DNA of 64,000 nt from Gonatopus flavifemur (GCA_018340375.1 JAFFJZ010000006.1:17245501-17309500), one strand, 5' to 3'. Counted from the first letter of the stretch, positions 45,983-58,585 are shown. The notes: generated by a model not told the origin, from the letters alone. A program made the numbers and translations.

Positions 45983-46943
45983 CCCACCAAACACAGTTTT
46001 GTTATCGCATGATAACTACAATGTAACTCAAGATTACACGCGATATCACCTGTTTGTTGCATGCAATATACTGTTAACTTGTAATTTCACATTCATCAAA
46101 AGTTGCTACAATGTAACAACAATATAACATGTCTCCTTTTAGCAACATTCTGGTTTCGTCCATCTGTTATCAGTTCTAACTATTGAATCGGGTAAATTTT
46201 TTTAACCTTCAATTACCCCACGTATCTTTGTGTGTTTTTGTTAATCTCTCGTTGTGCGTTGCAATCAACTGAATAGGGCTTTTTCCATTATCAAAAATAT
46301 ACTACACGCAAAGACTGGACCTATTAATATTTAGAAAAAATTTATCAACGTTTAGAAAAATGACTGTCAATTAAGGGAAAAAAAAGATCGCTGAAAAATA
46401 TTCGTAGTGAGTCTATAAAAAATTCGTAGTCAAAATATTAACAGTTGATAGTTTCATTGTTATTTTTCACAGTGGAAATATCAATTGTTAATACATCGAC
46501 TACGAATTTTTAGTAGACTCACTACAAATATTTTCCAGCGATCCTCGTTTTCCCTAAATTGACAGTCATTTTTTTGAATATTGATAGATCCGGTCTTTCC
46601 GTGTATGGTCCTCAAACTTCATCCCTGTTTTGGTTTCAAATCGTCCCTTTCCACCCCTATAAGCAGAACATTAGATTTCCCAAAAATGCGCGTGACCTTG
46701 AATCTGAGGTCGAAAAGTGTCTACGATACATATTTCCCAAAATCAAAAGGTCATAACAATTGCGTGTAACCACCATGTAAACAACACAAAAAATGTGATG
46801 TTATAGTGAAGTTGCGATTACTTTTCATGAGTGTGAAATTACAAGTTACCTGTCACAAGTTACACGTAACAAACAGGTTACATTGCATGTGATTTTGGAA
46901 ATACATTATAGTTATGTTACGGTAACAAACTGAGTTTGGTGGG
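45983..46943. mobile_element. GTTACATGTAAC-motif foldback element, CCCACCAAAC ends
   Basis: The left end CCCACCAAACACAGTTTTGT pairs with the right end (reverse complement CCCACCAAACTCAGTTTGTT). Both arms extend about 150 bp with ACAATGTAAC, CCTGTTTGTTGC and TTGTAATTTCACA words in mirror order. It is interrupted by the element at 46305-46603. Confidence 0.75.
46305..46603. mobile_element. 299-bp inverted-repeat element with TA flanks
   Basis: The ends are CACGCAAAGACTGGACC and, reverse-complemented, CACGGAAAGACCGGATC, with TA outside both. The arms of over 100 bp contain AAAAATGACTGTCAATT, GATCGCTG and ATATTCGTAGTGAGTC. A single arm of a second copy is at 59484-59601. A TA target fits Tc1/mariner-type mobility, though no transposase is present. 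Confidence 0.8.
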
Positions 46944-46994
46944 AATTAATTCCAATTGCAACGCAAGAAGAATCTTCACTAAGGAAAGAGAAGT

Positions 46995-47230
46995 TGTCAA
47001 ATCATGTTCTTGAAGTTCGAATCTTTGATCTTTCATCTCTTAATGAAACGAACATTCAAACTCACAAAATTCTAATAATCATCGATGTTGATCGATGTTC
47101 CTCTCGAATGAATTTCTTGGAACTGAAAACATCGTTCAAAGCATGTACCGTGAGACTTTGGATCTTAAACGGCTGAGTATTTTGTTATACGATTACCACT
47201 TCGTTCCAACAAACGATTCAAACTTCAGCA
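46995..47230 (-). repeat. ~230-bp dispersed repeat, copy 1 (inverted)
   Basis: Read on the minus strand it matches 53030-53262 and 59605-59830, with shared words such as CGTTTGTTGGAACGAA (reverse of 47198-47214), a GAACGATGTTTTCAGTTCC word and a CTTCAAGAACATG end. Identity is patchy. Function unknown. Confidence 0.5.
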
Positions 47231-48138
47231 GAATGTAAACTTTACATTTCAAGTAGTCAATGTTTGGATGATTTCAAAAACAGCTGTGAAATCAATTAAA
47301 ATTGTGATAACTCGAACTATTTTTTTCCACACCTTTCTTTTCCGAGTGTTCGAATGGAAAGAATAAAACTATCGAAATCTATCACCGAACTGTGTGTCTC
47401 TATGATCCTCTCAGGAGATTTTCTACGCAACTTCGAGACGATATCGATTATAATAATAATTGACACACACACTGAGCGACTCAACACACGTACTTTATAT
47501 TCATAATACAAAACTCTTCTCAAGTTCAAACCCAAGATTGTAGTCAGCTAAGTCTCTGTCTTTGCGAGACACTCTGATTGAGTCTAAAATATTAAATACA
47601 TAATCCAACTTACGAGACCAATGTTATCATATGTGTGTACTTGTGGTTTTGCAGAATATCATATACGTACGCTAAAATTGACTACTCGAGTAACCAAAGG
47701 ATCAGGTGTGATTAAACTTGAGGGTCTCTGTATTAATGTGACGCTTCTCGTGGATAGGTTAATCCGTGTGGAGGTTAATTTCAAATCGAGTCATTAATTA
47801 TCATTTTCGATCGAGATAGTCGGATACAGGGAAGATGAAATTCGCAATATTCACGGAATTCGATACGAATCATTCAATGAAAATTATATGCTGCAATTTA
47901 CTGGAGAAAGAGTTGGAGTATTCTCATTGGGTACCAATAATGATGTATTCGATCGAGAACTGAATTCAACGATATTCTCGATGTTCTTTGCAAACAGAAA
48001 TTTTATTCCTTGTATCAAATGTTACCAAAATTAATGTCAAACGACTATTCATACCTATTGATTTTCATCAATTTAAAGAGTTTGAATAGTGATTTACCGT
48101 TACAAAGTGTGTATCAAATCTCACTGATCGACGAGATT
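47231..48138. other. Noncoding stretch
   Basis: No gene or repeat recognised. Confidence 0.45.
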
Positions 48139-48600
48139 CTACTTTTGAAATTGCAGCATTGACGTGTATCGAGGTGGATCATGGTGGAAATGAAGAATAA
48201 GATGAAGGAGATTGGGAAGGAAAGGGAAAGTATACAAAATGAGCCTAGTTTGTTCTAAGGGAGACAGAAGAAGGCTTGTTAGGCCCTCATCGGGTTTTAA
48301 AGATACCGGAGGAAGCCATAGATCAATTCTAGTCGGGTCGGGATAAGTTGGTACAATTGTCTCCTCCGGTTGAAGCGTCAGAGAAACTTTGATAAGATGT
48401 GAGTGGGGAGTGAATAGAATTGATTGGAAGCAAATAAAATTTATAAAAATTGATGATCCACGGAGAGTACAAATAATGCAATAAGAGAGGAGGTGTACAC
48501 AGATCATTCGTCGAATAAAAATTTTTGCCAATTCGCGGGATTTGAACCCATAAGTTTAGTACAGCTGTCCAGCGTTTTATCGATTGAGCCATGAGATGCT
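48139..48600 (-). mobile_element. tRNA-derived SINE-like retroposon
   Basis: The minus strand begins with a tRNA-like head: an A-box-like TGGCTCAATCGAT (48580-48592) and a B box GGTTCAAATCC (48538-48548). A body with CTTCAACCGGAGGAGAC and CCCGATGAGGGCC follows. The 3' end was set only where complex sequence stops near 48139. No poly-A tail or target duplication was recognised. The 130-codon minus frame lies within the body and has no domain. Confidence 0.5.
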
Positions 48601-50790
48601 GCGATTACTGAAGTCTGCATGAAGAGACTTTCATACGCTTCCTTTTCGAAATAACATTACAAGTTTATGGAGCGTACTGGAAACTTTATCGCAAATGAGT
48701 GTTATACGCTTCAGCGAAAAAATATTGACACATTTGACGTCCCTTGTTAGTTGCAAACGCGCTTACTACGGGTTTATTCTATCAGAAATCACTGTACATA
48801 ACAGCGCGATATTACTCTGGGACGTTTTCTGAATGTTCAGAAACATAAACGTTCCAGTGGCACGTTGTGATGTCTGGGAATCTACTCACAAATACCTGGC
48901 GAGGCTTTGCGAGGCCTATAGAATGACTAGAATCATTTGTACTAGGGTTAAATTTCCACCAGGGTATGATGCACAGTTCAATATTGAACTTTTTTGCAAG
49001 ATATTCAACATAAATATACTAATAAAAGAGAGCAGAGAACTTGTTTTGAACACTCATGTTTATAATTAATTTGATTCCCTCTGAAAGTTCTTTGTGGTTT
49101 GAATTTTATGATGTCTCATGCGACGTAAGAATCCTCAGATACGTCCTGCGACGAGGTACACATACACGTAAAAGCGTATCTCGAAATTTGTTTGTCTTGT
49201 TTTACGACGGAGACAGGTTGCATCACCCTGTCTTATTGGATTCTGTCTACAATCACACGTGGTCGATCTCTTGCAAGATGCGTGCTCGAAGTTTACTCCA
49301 ACTCCGCAGACGAGTAAATCGATGTACAGGGCGGTATTTGTCAAGATCAATCGGAAAATATATACATCCAATTTAGCCCGGAAATAGAAAATAAAAGATA
49401 CACTTTTAATATGAAAATTCTATGATAATGGTGGGGGAGAGGGAACTCGCGCTGCACTATATTCCACTCGGATGGGAAAGATGGAGACAATCGTTGGTAT
49501 AGGAAAAGTGAAAAAATGTGTGAGATGGAAGCGAAGAGAAGAGGATGCGTAGGTCGGAGAAGACGCGCAAAGCGAATAGTAAGCAGCCTCTCGTGGGACT
49601 GTGCACCAGGTGCTGGGTTAACCCCTACGGCTTAGATGTCTTTAGATGCCGCGTTACCCTGTCGTGTCGGGTAACCAGAAGGTGGTAACCAACCGGTTCG
49701 GGTAAAAGGGTAAAGAAAAGAGAGGAACAAGGAATGAGGCGGACAACGTCGTCGTCTAGACGAACGGAAGGAGCGTTTTCTACGTGACCGGGAAAGTCAT
49801 TCTTCTTCCAAGAATCCACCAGAAAGATGATCCTGCGGAATGGATAACCCGTCTTCCACGATGTGCTGGGACCTTCTTATATATCTCCTGTGTCTCTTGT
49901 CTCGTGAGTACTCTACAAAATTATACAAAGTTTTCAGCTTTCGTGAACAAAGTTGTTAAACTATCGATGCATCCAGCGTATAATTGATTCTCTAATAATG
50001 CTGAAACTTTTCGACTTTCGAGAAACTTTTACCAGTATAGTATAGTACAGAATTCATCTTCTTACAGACTAAACGATTCTTACATTTCATTCATTCGTCA
50101 TTGAATTCTTCAGTGGATTGCCATTTTACGGTCGTTAAGCCTGGAAAAGTGTTTTCCCACGTGTGCTTTAAAAACGAGGAATAAAGTGGTACTTGTGCAC
50201 ATTAAAAAAGAAAAAAATACAAACATTCACAGAAAAACACACGCGGCGGAAGAAAACAACGCGAAGGTAAGAATAAAAAATAAGAAAAAGAGAATTGTAA
50301 TAAGTATGAAAGTTAAAATGTAACTGGTCGACGTGACGTGAATGGAATTTGAAATAGCTGCGTAGAGGTTAATGACGCCCCCGCTTGCTTGTTTATGAGT
50401 GTACATATCAAACTTCACTCCTCTGTTAACGTGAGATCGATTATCTCATCTTTGAATTCTATAAGAATTCTTATATAGAACAGTTTTTACATGAAGAATA
50501 GCGCATTTATCTGTTGTTAAATTCAACGAGTACAAAATATCCCCCGAGCGGTACACGAATAAATAATGATACGTAAATCTTCCTGCTTGTTTGAATGTAA
50601 GTAATGTGTGCTTTTGTAGGTTATCTGAATTATCCATGCACTGGTTTCAATGAATAATCACTTTTAGAATATAGGGATGGATGTTTCGGCAGATACTTCT
50701 GTATTTATCTATTGTATTGATTCGAAAAGATGCTCTGAGAGGATTGAAAAAGAAGATCGTTATCAGATATTCTATTGAAATATACTCCGA
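48601..50790. other. Mostly unique noncoding sequence
   Basis: GC is raised at 49430-49900, with a long purine-rich strand at about 49430-49570. An AACCGGTT octamer (49691-49698), the consensus core of Grainyhead sites, sits within GTAACC/GGTTAC-rich sequence; one site alone is weak evidence. Short frames have no domains. Confidence 0.45.
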
Positions 50791-50799
50791 ATTTTGCCT

Positions 50800-50870
50800 C
50801 ACAAGATCAGATCTAGATCTTTTCAGATTGAAATAGATCCGACTGGATCGTGACAGATCTTGACAGAATC
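50800..50870. repeat. Short AGATCT cluster
   Basis: Three AGATCT hexamers and related GATCCG words occur within 70 bp. It may be a remnant of the AGATCT element family. Confidence 0.5.
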
Positions 50871-50991
50871 TTTATGAGCAATCGATTGTTCAATTACCAA
50901 AAATTTTCTGATATCTTCCCATGTTTGAATTCAAAATTGGAACACGTCGAGTCTTATTGAAATTGGAATGGATTTCTTCAACCAGGATCTC

Positions 50992-51225
50992 CCGGGTGGA
51001 AAAATTTCACTGAAAGTCTCTGGAATTTCCAGAGGATTTCAGAGGTATTCGTAGATATTCAGAGAAATTTTCACTGGAAAAACGTGTCCAATGACCAAGA
51101 GTTTTCCAAACTCTCCGACAAAATTTTTATAAATGTTCCGAGTCCTTCAGATTTTTCCAGGTTGTTTCAGATCTTTTCAGTTTTTCAGAGTTTCTCAGTG
51201 AGATTCAAAGTTTTTTTCTACCAAG
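50992..51225. mobile_element. TTCAGAG-motif element, diverged copy
   Basis: The left end CCGGGTGGAAAAATTTC pairs with the right end (reverse complement CTTGGTAGAAAAAAAC). The interior carries TTCCAGAGGATTTCAGAGG and TTTTTCAGAGTTTCTCAG words, like the 1-kb element at 14416-15447 but without its tandem units. Confidence 0.55.
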
Positions 51226-51623
51226 ACAAGTTTACAAGTTGTTAACAAGCTGTGGATGAAACCCACTGTACAAGATCTCAGGTACATCCGAATCAAAACC
51301 CGCAGATCCTTTGGTGAAGATACAGCTGAGAGCCATCCAAAAGTAACAAGGAGTCACCTAGGCGTGATTTAGGAGGGAATTGAAACACTTTCACGCCTCG
51401 TTTGTTTTAATACTCGCTTTATTTACCAAAGTCCTATGCGACTCTGCTCGGTTCTTGCCACAGGATCTCCTGGTTTTCAACTGGATTTGCCTGGCATTTT
51501 CCACAGAGCCGTCTTTTGAACCTGTCTTTTCTCTCGCATTCATTCATGTATCACCTTTTATCTCTCTTCGATCAGACTTGCATTTACGTTACATGCTCTT
51601 CGTAACATTTTCCAATAGGTTAA

Positions 51624-51959
51624 GGCCCATGGAACATTATAAAACGGACAAAATTTTGCTACGTAGTTTTCAAATAACTAAGCAATGATTACAAATTTCA
51701 AATATCTAGCAATAAACTGTACTACTAAGATTTGGCTTCAAATATAAATCTAAAGCTCAAAACATGAGAGAATAAGTTATTAAAATTATTGACATTTGTA
51801 GGTTAATCTGTTCGTAATCGTTTGCATAATTCTTAATAATCATTTGCAGTTCCAATTTCATATTCAAAGCTCAATTTCAGCAATGTACTTCATCACTGCG
51901 GATTAAGAATTTGTATTTGTTGCAAAATTTCGCCCATCCCTTGAGAGACTCCATGGTCC
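51624..51959 (-). mobile_element. TTAA-flanked inverted-repeat element, copy 3
   Basis: TTAA is intact at 51620-51623 and 51960-51963. Ends are GGCCCATGGAAC and (reverse complement) GGACCATGGAG. Relative to copy 1 it is inverted; the interior ATTTGCAGTTCCAATTTCAT and TTTTGCTACGTAG words match. Slightly shorter (336 bp). Confidence 0.8.
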
Positions 51960-52099
51960 TTAAGTCTTATTTCATCTGCGATATTCATGAATTAGGACGA
52001 AATCGGTCATCAAAAATCAAATAGGAGGAAAAAAGACCGTTCAGAACTTTTGATTCGAGATATCAATCCGCTTGGAAGTAGGGTGTCACTGAGCTATAG

Positions 52100-52278
52100 C
52101 ACAGAAAAAATGATTTAGCTACAGCAGAGAAGTGGCTAACCCCAACACGGACAGTCATTAAATTCGCTTCTGCAGCTGAATTTTAGTTATGACAGCAAAA
52201 AAATATGCCTGAATAGCTAATTTGATTGCTGTAAAAGATGAAGTTTAGCTGCAGGAACTAATTCAATGGCGTTCCGTG
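52100..52278. mobile_element. AGCT-motif element, decayed
   Basis: The left end CACAGAAAAAATGATTTAGC is close to the right-end terminus of 15451-15633. The interior has TTCTGCAGCTGAATTTTAG and TTTAGCTGCAGGAAC words. The right end CCGTGTG is a partial match. Confidence 0.55.
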
Positions 52279-52391
52279 TGTCCGTATAGTTCAGCTGTTG
52301 CTTTCTGTGAGATATCAAACATGGCACATGAATATAATTCGAGTCTGGTAACGGTGGTGTATAATCGACCACGTACAATGAAACCAATGAT

Positions 52392-52720
52392 TAGTCCAAA
52401 AGAGACGTGAAAAACAAAGACTGAAAAATTCCCTTTGTTGGAACAACGAATTTTTCACTAACGCAGCGAATAATTTGCTGTGCCAGCTGGATTATTCAGC
52501 TGTAACAGCGGATTATTTGCTGGATTAGCAAAAGTTTCAGTATTATGCACAAAATAATACACAAACTTTGCTGCTACAGCTAAAAAAGGGCTGTCGAATA
52601 TAACGAGATTGCTGTGATAGTGGATAGATTGCTTCCACAGCGAAAAATTGGTTACTCCGGCAGAAGATATCGAGCAGAATCAAACTTCTCTGACACAGCG
52701 AATTATTTTTTCTCTCAGTG
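52392..52720. mobile_element. AGCTG-family element
   Basis: The right end (reverse complement CTCACTGAGAGAAAAAATAA) is clear. The left subterminal CCCTTTGTTGGAACAACG equals the same position in the copy at 21580-21891 (CCCTTTGTTGGAACAGC). The body is of CAGCTG and TGCTGCTACAGC words. The left terminus is eroded. Confidence 0.65.
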
Positions 52721-52741
52721 AGTCCTGCGATATGTTTTAGA

Positions 52742-53020
52742 TACTCTCTAGATTCCTTGGAGTGGAAAATTCACTCTTAGAAATGAAAATACTGCAAGTT
52801 CAACAAGAGTGAGTTTCTACTCCTGAAGAGTGCGTTTTCACTACATCGACGTGATATTTCAACTCGCTCTGAAGAGTTAGATTCCACCTTTTTATGGGAA
52901 TGAAAATTCACTCTCATGGAGTGGAAACTCACTCTTCAGACGTGGAATCTCACTCTCGTTGGACTCGCAATATTTTCATTCTTTGGGAGTTAATTTTCAG
53001 TCCAGAAAATTTAGAAAGCA
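52742..53020. mobile_element. GAGTG-motif foldback element, copy 3
   Basis: The ends are TACTCTCTAGATTCCTTGG and, reverse-complemented, TGCTTTCTAAATTTTCTGG. The interior of GAGTGGAAAA and TTTTCACTC words is collinear with copy 1, and it keeps the single uninterrupted GTTCAACAAGAGTGAG site. It begins about 20 bp after an AGCTG element. Confidence 0.8.
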
Positions 53021-53029
53021 AGTTGAAAA

Positions 53030-53262
53030 ATATTGCTGAAGTGTGAACCGATTATTGAAACGAATTGGCAATCGAATAACGAAATACTCAGCTGTTGATG
53101 GCCTGATATCTTGCAGTACATTCTTTGAACAATGTTTCTAGTTCCAAGGAGTTGATTTGTGAAGATGAACACCCACAATTTATCAGATTTTGTCAGGTTT
53201 CTTTTTCGTTTCGTTTTTATAAACGATTCAAACTTCAAGAACATGTTGAAAACGTCTTAAGC
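53030..53262 (+). repeat. ~230-bp dispersed repeat, copy 2
   Basis: Shares with 59605-59830 the ordered words GAAGTGTGAA, TGAAACGAATT, ATCTTGCA, CCAAGGAGTT, TTTATCAGATT and the terminal CGTTTCGTTTTTATAAACGA. It follows a GAGTG element directly. The 86-codon frame starting at 53125 overlaps it and has no known domain. Confidence 0.6.
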
Positions 53263-56200
53263 AACATTTTTAAGTATCTTCCAGAAAAATGTGTAAAAAA
53301 ATATCTGAAATTCTGGGTAATTACTCTGGAATTGAAACGACCAAACTGTTCATTGAGAGAGTCAATCATTTGCTGTGCCAGCTGAAAACGCGCCTTTTGA
53401 GCTCAACATGCACAATAAAATCACATTTTACTGTAAAAATATCCTTCTGCGGGCAATAATAAATGTAAGAGAGACCCTTTAAAAATCATAACACGAGGGA
53501 GAATTGTTAGCTCATGGAGTTCCAAACTTAGCTACAGCAGCTGCAAAAATGATTGTCCTCCTCACATTCAATCAATTTTTTCCGCGAATGAGATGATTTT
53601 CGCTACAACGGAGAATTCATTCAAAAATTCGACAGGTTGGGATGGAATTCATTGATTTCGATGTGAAATTTGTACTTTCCAACTATCTCTTCAATATTCC
53701 GAATGACTTTGAGTATTGGAAATTGATTGATTATGTATCCAAACGAACACCGAAGTAGCTTCAAAATGTTTGTCATTGTTTTTCCGCTTTCTAGACACGC
53801 GAGTCATTCAAAATTAAACTCTCGTGCGTTCACCAAAAAGATCTCTCTGTTTCATGCAAATGTCAAGTTTCGTTTTCGGATCACGCAAGTTTGTAATTTC
53901 GAATACTTCAGGTTTCGTGTTGATACCAATTCGCGTATTTCAATTTCATGGAATGATTGCAGATCTATTTTATAGAATATTCTGAAGATCTCTGTGGAAT
54001 TGTTGTGGATATTTGTTACAGGATTATTCGAATGCCACTGAAAATGAACGTAGAATATAAATTATTTCAACGTTGAAAGAACATTGCCCTGTCGAACTGA
54101 TATTAGTCGTCGATTTCATAACATCAATTTTTGGGTTATTTCGTCGAAGTGGAGAATGACCATCAAAAGACGTTCTCAGAGAAGGTTTTTTTAATCCATC
54201 TGAATCACGCGTTGATAAAACAATTTGGTGCCCAACCATCGCACTAAGAAAACTCTTCAGTTGAAAATTGTAACTAAAAACAACATTGAGTAGAAAATTC
54301 CTGTTGCCTGAACTAAAATATTCAGTGGCAGAGAATATAACTATACTAAAACTTATTTGAAGCAAATAAATTTTTGTAGTCACAACAACTGAACAGTTTT
54401 TCCAGTGCCATCGAGGGATAAACATTTAAAACAGAAGGGAAGATAATGAATAGCTTGATTCCTATTTTCATTTTTTCTTTCTTAAATTCTTTTGTTTTCG
54501 AATACACCATTTCCTTGGTAGCAACAATTTTTCAAAATAATCATAATTCTTCATTATTGGACGTCTTTTTGACAATTTTTGAATCGTCGTTTCGACGTTA
54601 TTTCATGGTCGAAGGATACGTGATTCATTGGGACATTTTGACGTCAAATCAACGGAGGAATATTACTAATTCTTTGAGATTCGATCAGAAGTGATGTAAC
54701 CTTGGTTTGTAGAAATTCTTCATCACCACTAAAATTGGCGGGAACAGATAAGTGGAGATAGCAAGCATAGTGATTCATAGTCAGAATCACTGACGTAAAT
54801 TCACTCTTCAATGCGCAACTATTACCAATCATTGGAATTGATGAAAAAGTTGAATATGATTTTCATACGAGTTGAAAATTACGTGAATGCCGTTGATATA
54901 TATAACTCAAAAAAGATGGGTTATAAGTGCATCCCGTGGAAACGATCTTTCTAGGATGTTGCGTTTAACCGGGGTACACCTTGAACCATAACAATAATAA
55001 AAACATAGAATGAAGAAGAAGAAGACGAAAAATAAGAGTGGGGTAAATCAAGAGTATATTCGTATAGTTGTAGGGTAGGTAAGTAAAATAATAAAATATA
55101 ACCGAGTATGACTACACGACGACGTCGGTGGTGTACTTGGTGCACGTCGATACGACGGGACCAATGGCAATCTAGGAGAGAGTTGGTGAACGTCGTTGGA
55201 CGCAAGCTCGTTGCTAGGAAAGCTCTCCTGTAGGGAGGAGCTTCCAAGAACGACGCCCAGATAATACAGGTGGAAAATGCAGGTGAAACGCTAGAGATTC
55301 TTATATATCAGGATGGTATGCGCAAGAATTCGTATGACGCATCCAAGTGGTGCATCCAACGAAAGACTGCAACCACCTCTACCGTCCGACACCCATCCTC
55401 TTCGGCTCTCTCTTACCCTAAAACTCAATGTCGAGACGGATAGGACTTCGCTGCGAGGAATCTAATCCAGTCCTTGAATATTTGTCAATTTTTGATCAAA
55501 AAAAAAGATCACGGTTTTCTCATATCACGTGGATGAAATAAGAATGCTACTTTCTTCTCGAAGATTTAAATCTGGATCAAATGATGATAATGATACAAAG
55601 ATTTGACTCGAGATGGATATTTGTATGAAAATTCAAAATTTTATTACCCAGTGGATGAGTATCAAAACAGTGCTTGTAGATCGACAGATTGAGTTGAATT
55701 TCCAAAATTGTATCATTTCAACCTTAATAACCCAACTAGAAATCTGACTTTTTGGCATCTCAGACCCTGTTTGGGGGAACCCCAATAGCACCAACTGCAA
55801 AAAGTTTGCTAAACGTTCAGAAAACGTCCCAAAGACACATTTCGCTGTTGAGGAAGTTGGCGCAATCTGGTTCAAGTTAGGGCCTTGGAGGATCCAATTT
55901 GGAGAAAGAGCAATTTCCAGCTGGGAAGCAATGAAATGCATGTTGTGGGACTCAAATGCAAATGACGCACCCCATTACAAAACTGTTCTTTTGGAAATAT
56001 TCAGTGAATGTAAATACAAGAATATATGCAATCGTCGCGCAGTGCAAACAAACAAAACCTCTACGCTGAGCATAGGATATCGTGTTTGAAAAGAGGATAC
56101 ATTATTCTCATTCAATTGAATAATAGGTAATTCATATTCAAGGACATTCGGTTACTCGACATTGCATTAAAATTACAAATCACAAAAACGTATCCAACAG

Positions 56201-57467
56201 AATACTCCGACACCCGTACCCGTGTTTTATATAAATAAATGATAGGTCGATACATCGATACTACGTGAACCCACACTAGGGAGATTAAGAATTCTCAAGG
56301 ATGAAGAGATGAGACGCAAATACCGCCATTGGCATTGTCAACGGGATCAAAGGTCAAGCGGATCATACGCTTCGCAAGCCGCCATCTTGCCTCGGCGTGT
56401 ATCCTCCCCCCTCTATATTTTCAGACACAGAATAGCGTATTCGAGAGTATTCCACGTAGCGGATCAGGATATGGAGGCACGTACATCCGTATTTCGCGAA
56501 GGAAATGTTTCTGGTTTTCTCTACCCATCCTCCGCTTCCAACTACGGGGATAGGTAGTCAACGAGGGAAAGAGAAAGAAAGAAACAAACGACGGGAACAG
56601 CGAGGAAGAAAAGAGAGGTAAGGATGATGGAAGAACTTGCAACTTACGTGGGTTGGTGGAACCAGACAGGTTGCGGTACCAACCTCGTGTACATGTATCG
56701 TGCATACACGTGTACTTTTGTAACATACAAACTGCCATACATACGTACATGGGCGTATATTCAAGGCAAGTTGCAAGTTTCATGCGAAGCGTCGAGCGAA
56801 AGATGGCTGCCGGAGAAAACAGCCCAGCAGCGGCGCGAATAAACTGGTAAATGCTTTCGGTCGTCGCTAGCTCCGAGCTATGAGAACACCAAGAAATCCA
56901 TTTTCGATTTGTTTTTCAGGACTGTCTCCTACCTACCTTTCTTTCGTACATCGGGGATGGATCGAAGAGAATTCTGCTCTTAAAAGTCTAGGTAATGCAT
57001 TCCTGTTCTTTTCAGTTCACGTTCTTCGGGGTTTGTTATACACGGTACGTTGGAATACGAAGTTTTATTGTATCGAAGAAGAAGAAGAAGAAGAAGGCAC
57101 CATTTTCTTCTTGAGAACATCTCGGATGGCTCAAATCTCTTGGAATTGAATTTTCGAAAGCAAAATAGGGGTAGGTTTTCGTTCGGGGACTGTATACTAT
57201 TTGTGTTATGTTTACAACAAAATAAGTAGGACAATTGGTATCGAATTTCAATCAATTGGCTCTATAATGCCACAAGTTGATAGCGGGGATTGTTGGACTG
57301 ACTTATTATCAGAAGGTATATATATACATATAGTGTGTGAACGTTCCGCATCAATGGCAAATCACTGGGCCATACAATGATAATGCTGATTCGATTTATC
57401 AGGAAAAATCTCCCGTTTCTTGCATTGAACGCTAGATCAGAAGATCAACTTCCAATATGGTAAACCA
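53263..57467. other. Mostly unique noncoding sequence
   Basis: Scattered AGCTG-type words remain at 53375-53560. GC rises at 54940-55450 and 56280-56880. A GAA tract lies at about 57078-57096. Frames up to 133 codons lack domains. No gene is supported. Confidence 0.5.
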
Positions 57468-57735
57468 CACGGAAAAAGAGAAATAGTTGCAGCAACTGCT
57501 CGAATAGTCGATTTTCGACTATCTACTTAAGTAGTTGCTGCAGCTACTTAGCAGTCAGGATAAGTAACTCAATAGTGGCACTAACTAACGTAAATACTTG
57601 AGGTATTTTGAATTAGTTGAGACAGCTAACGTGTCACTTGTCCTGACTACCCAGTAGCTGCAGCAACTACTCAAGTGGATGTTCGAAAATCAACTATTGA
57701 GGTAGTTGCTGTGTAACTATTCTTTTTTTTCCGTG
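57468..57735. mobile_element. GTAGTTGCTGCAGC-motif foldback element
   Basis: The ends are CACGGAAAAAGAGAAATAG and, reverse-complemented, CACGGAAAAAAAAGAATAG. The arms of about 115 bp mirror each other through GCAGCAACTACTC, GATTTTCGA and CAGTCAGGATAAGT words. The CTGCAG-centred interior and CACGG-A-tract ends link it to the AGCTG family. Confidence 0.8.
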
Positions 57736-58211
57736 CATGCATTGATCATTGGCCATCCAGCAAAGCCATGTACCGGTTTATTATCAGATAGCTCCATACT
57801 CGCGCCATTGCTCAAATAAAAATTGATAGTAGTTTCTAAGATGGCATCATATCATGCTCCGCTAATTCTCTTTTGAACATTGAATCGATATTTGCCAAAC
57901 AATGGACCAAGCTTGGGCATGCTCAATAAATACACAAACATTTGGAACGGGTAAAGAACATTGTCCATCAGTAATATTCTTCCGTTAATTGAACGTAACA
58001 ATGACGCGGCAGATCACGTATTTTCCAACCATGAAATAACGTTATATCAACGGTTCATGAATCGTTTAAAAGACGTCAAATAGTGATATTTTGTAACCAT
58101 GGTTTTACAACAGAATTAAACCAGGTAAAAAAGAACAATGATATCGTGTAAAATGATATTTTTTGAAACCAGAGAAAATATTCTCAAATGATCTCGCTTC
58201 CAGTTTGATGT
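57736..58211. other. Noncoding stretch
   Basis: One GGACCAAGCTTGGGC word near 57902 recalls the 16431-17160 array. Nothing else is recognised. Confidence 0.4.
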
Positions 58212-58460
58212 AGACTGTAAAAAATATACTTCCTAAACTGCCAAGGAAGTTTGGCAGTTTTTTACACAAACTTTTTTTGTAAATTACCAAACAAAGTTTG
58301 TAAAAATTCAAAAAATTCTGTGATTTCACGAAGATTTTTGAAAATTCACAAACTTTTGTTCGGCAATTTACAAAAAAGGTTCGGAAATTATTTTTCCAAA
58401 CCAAGTTTGTGAATTTCCAAGCATTTTTGTTTGGAATTGAACAAATTCTTTTTACGGTGT
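58212..58460. mobile_element. CAAACTTTGTTTG-motif element, CTGTAAAAAA-type ends
   Basis: The left end AGACTGTAAAAAATATAC pairs with the right end (reverse complement ACACCGTAAAAAGAATTTG). The interior repeats CAAACTTTTTTTG, CAAACAAAGTTTG and CCAAACCAAGTTTGTGAA words. Confidence 0.65.
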
Positions 58461-58585
58461 ATCTTTTTCAATTGATGTTCAAGCGCCGAAGGTTCTATAA
58501 ACACCACATTCTAAACCCGTGATTCAAATACATTAAACAAACGTTCATTCAGGACATCTTACGGTGATGATTTTCGACTATATTA

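Noticed and set aside
49691..49698. Grainyhead binding site
   Set aside because: A single AACCGGTT octamer is expected about once per window of this size; without clustering or conservation it is noted only in the regional entry.
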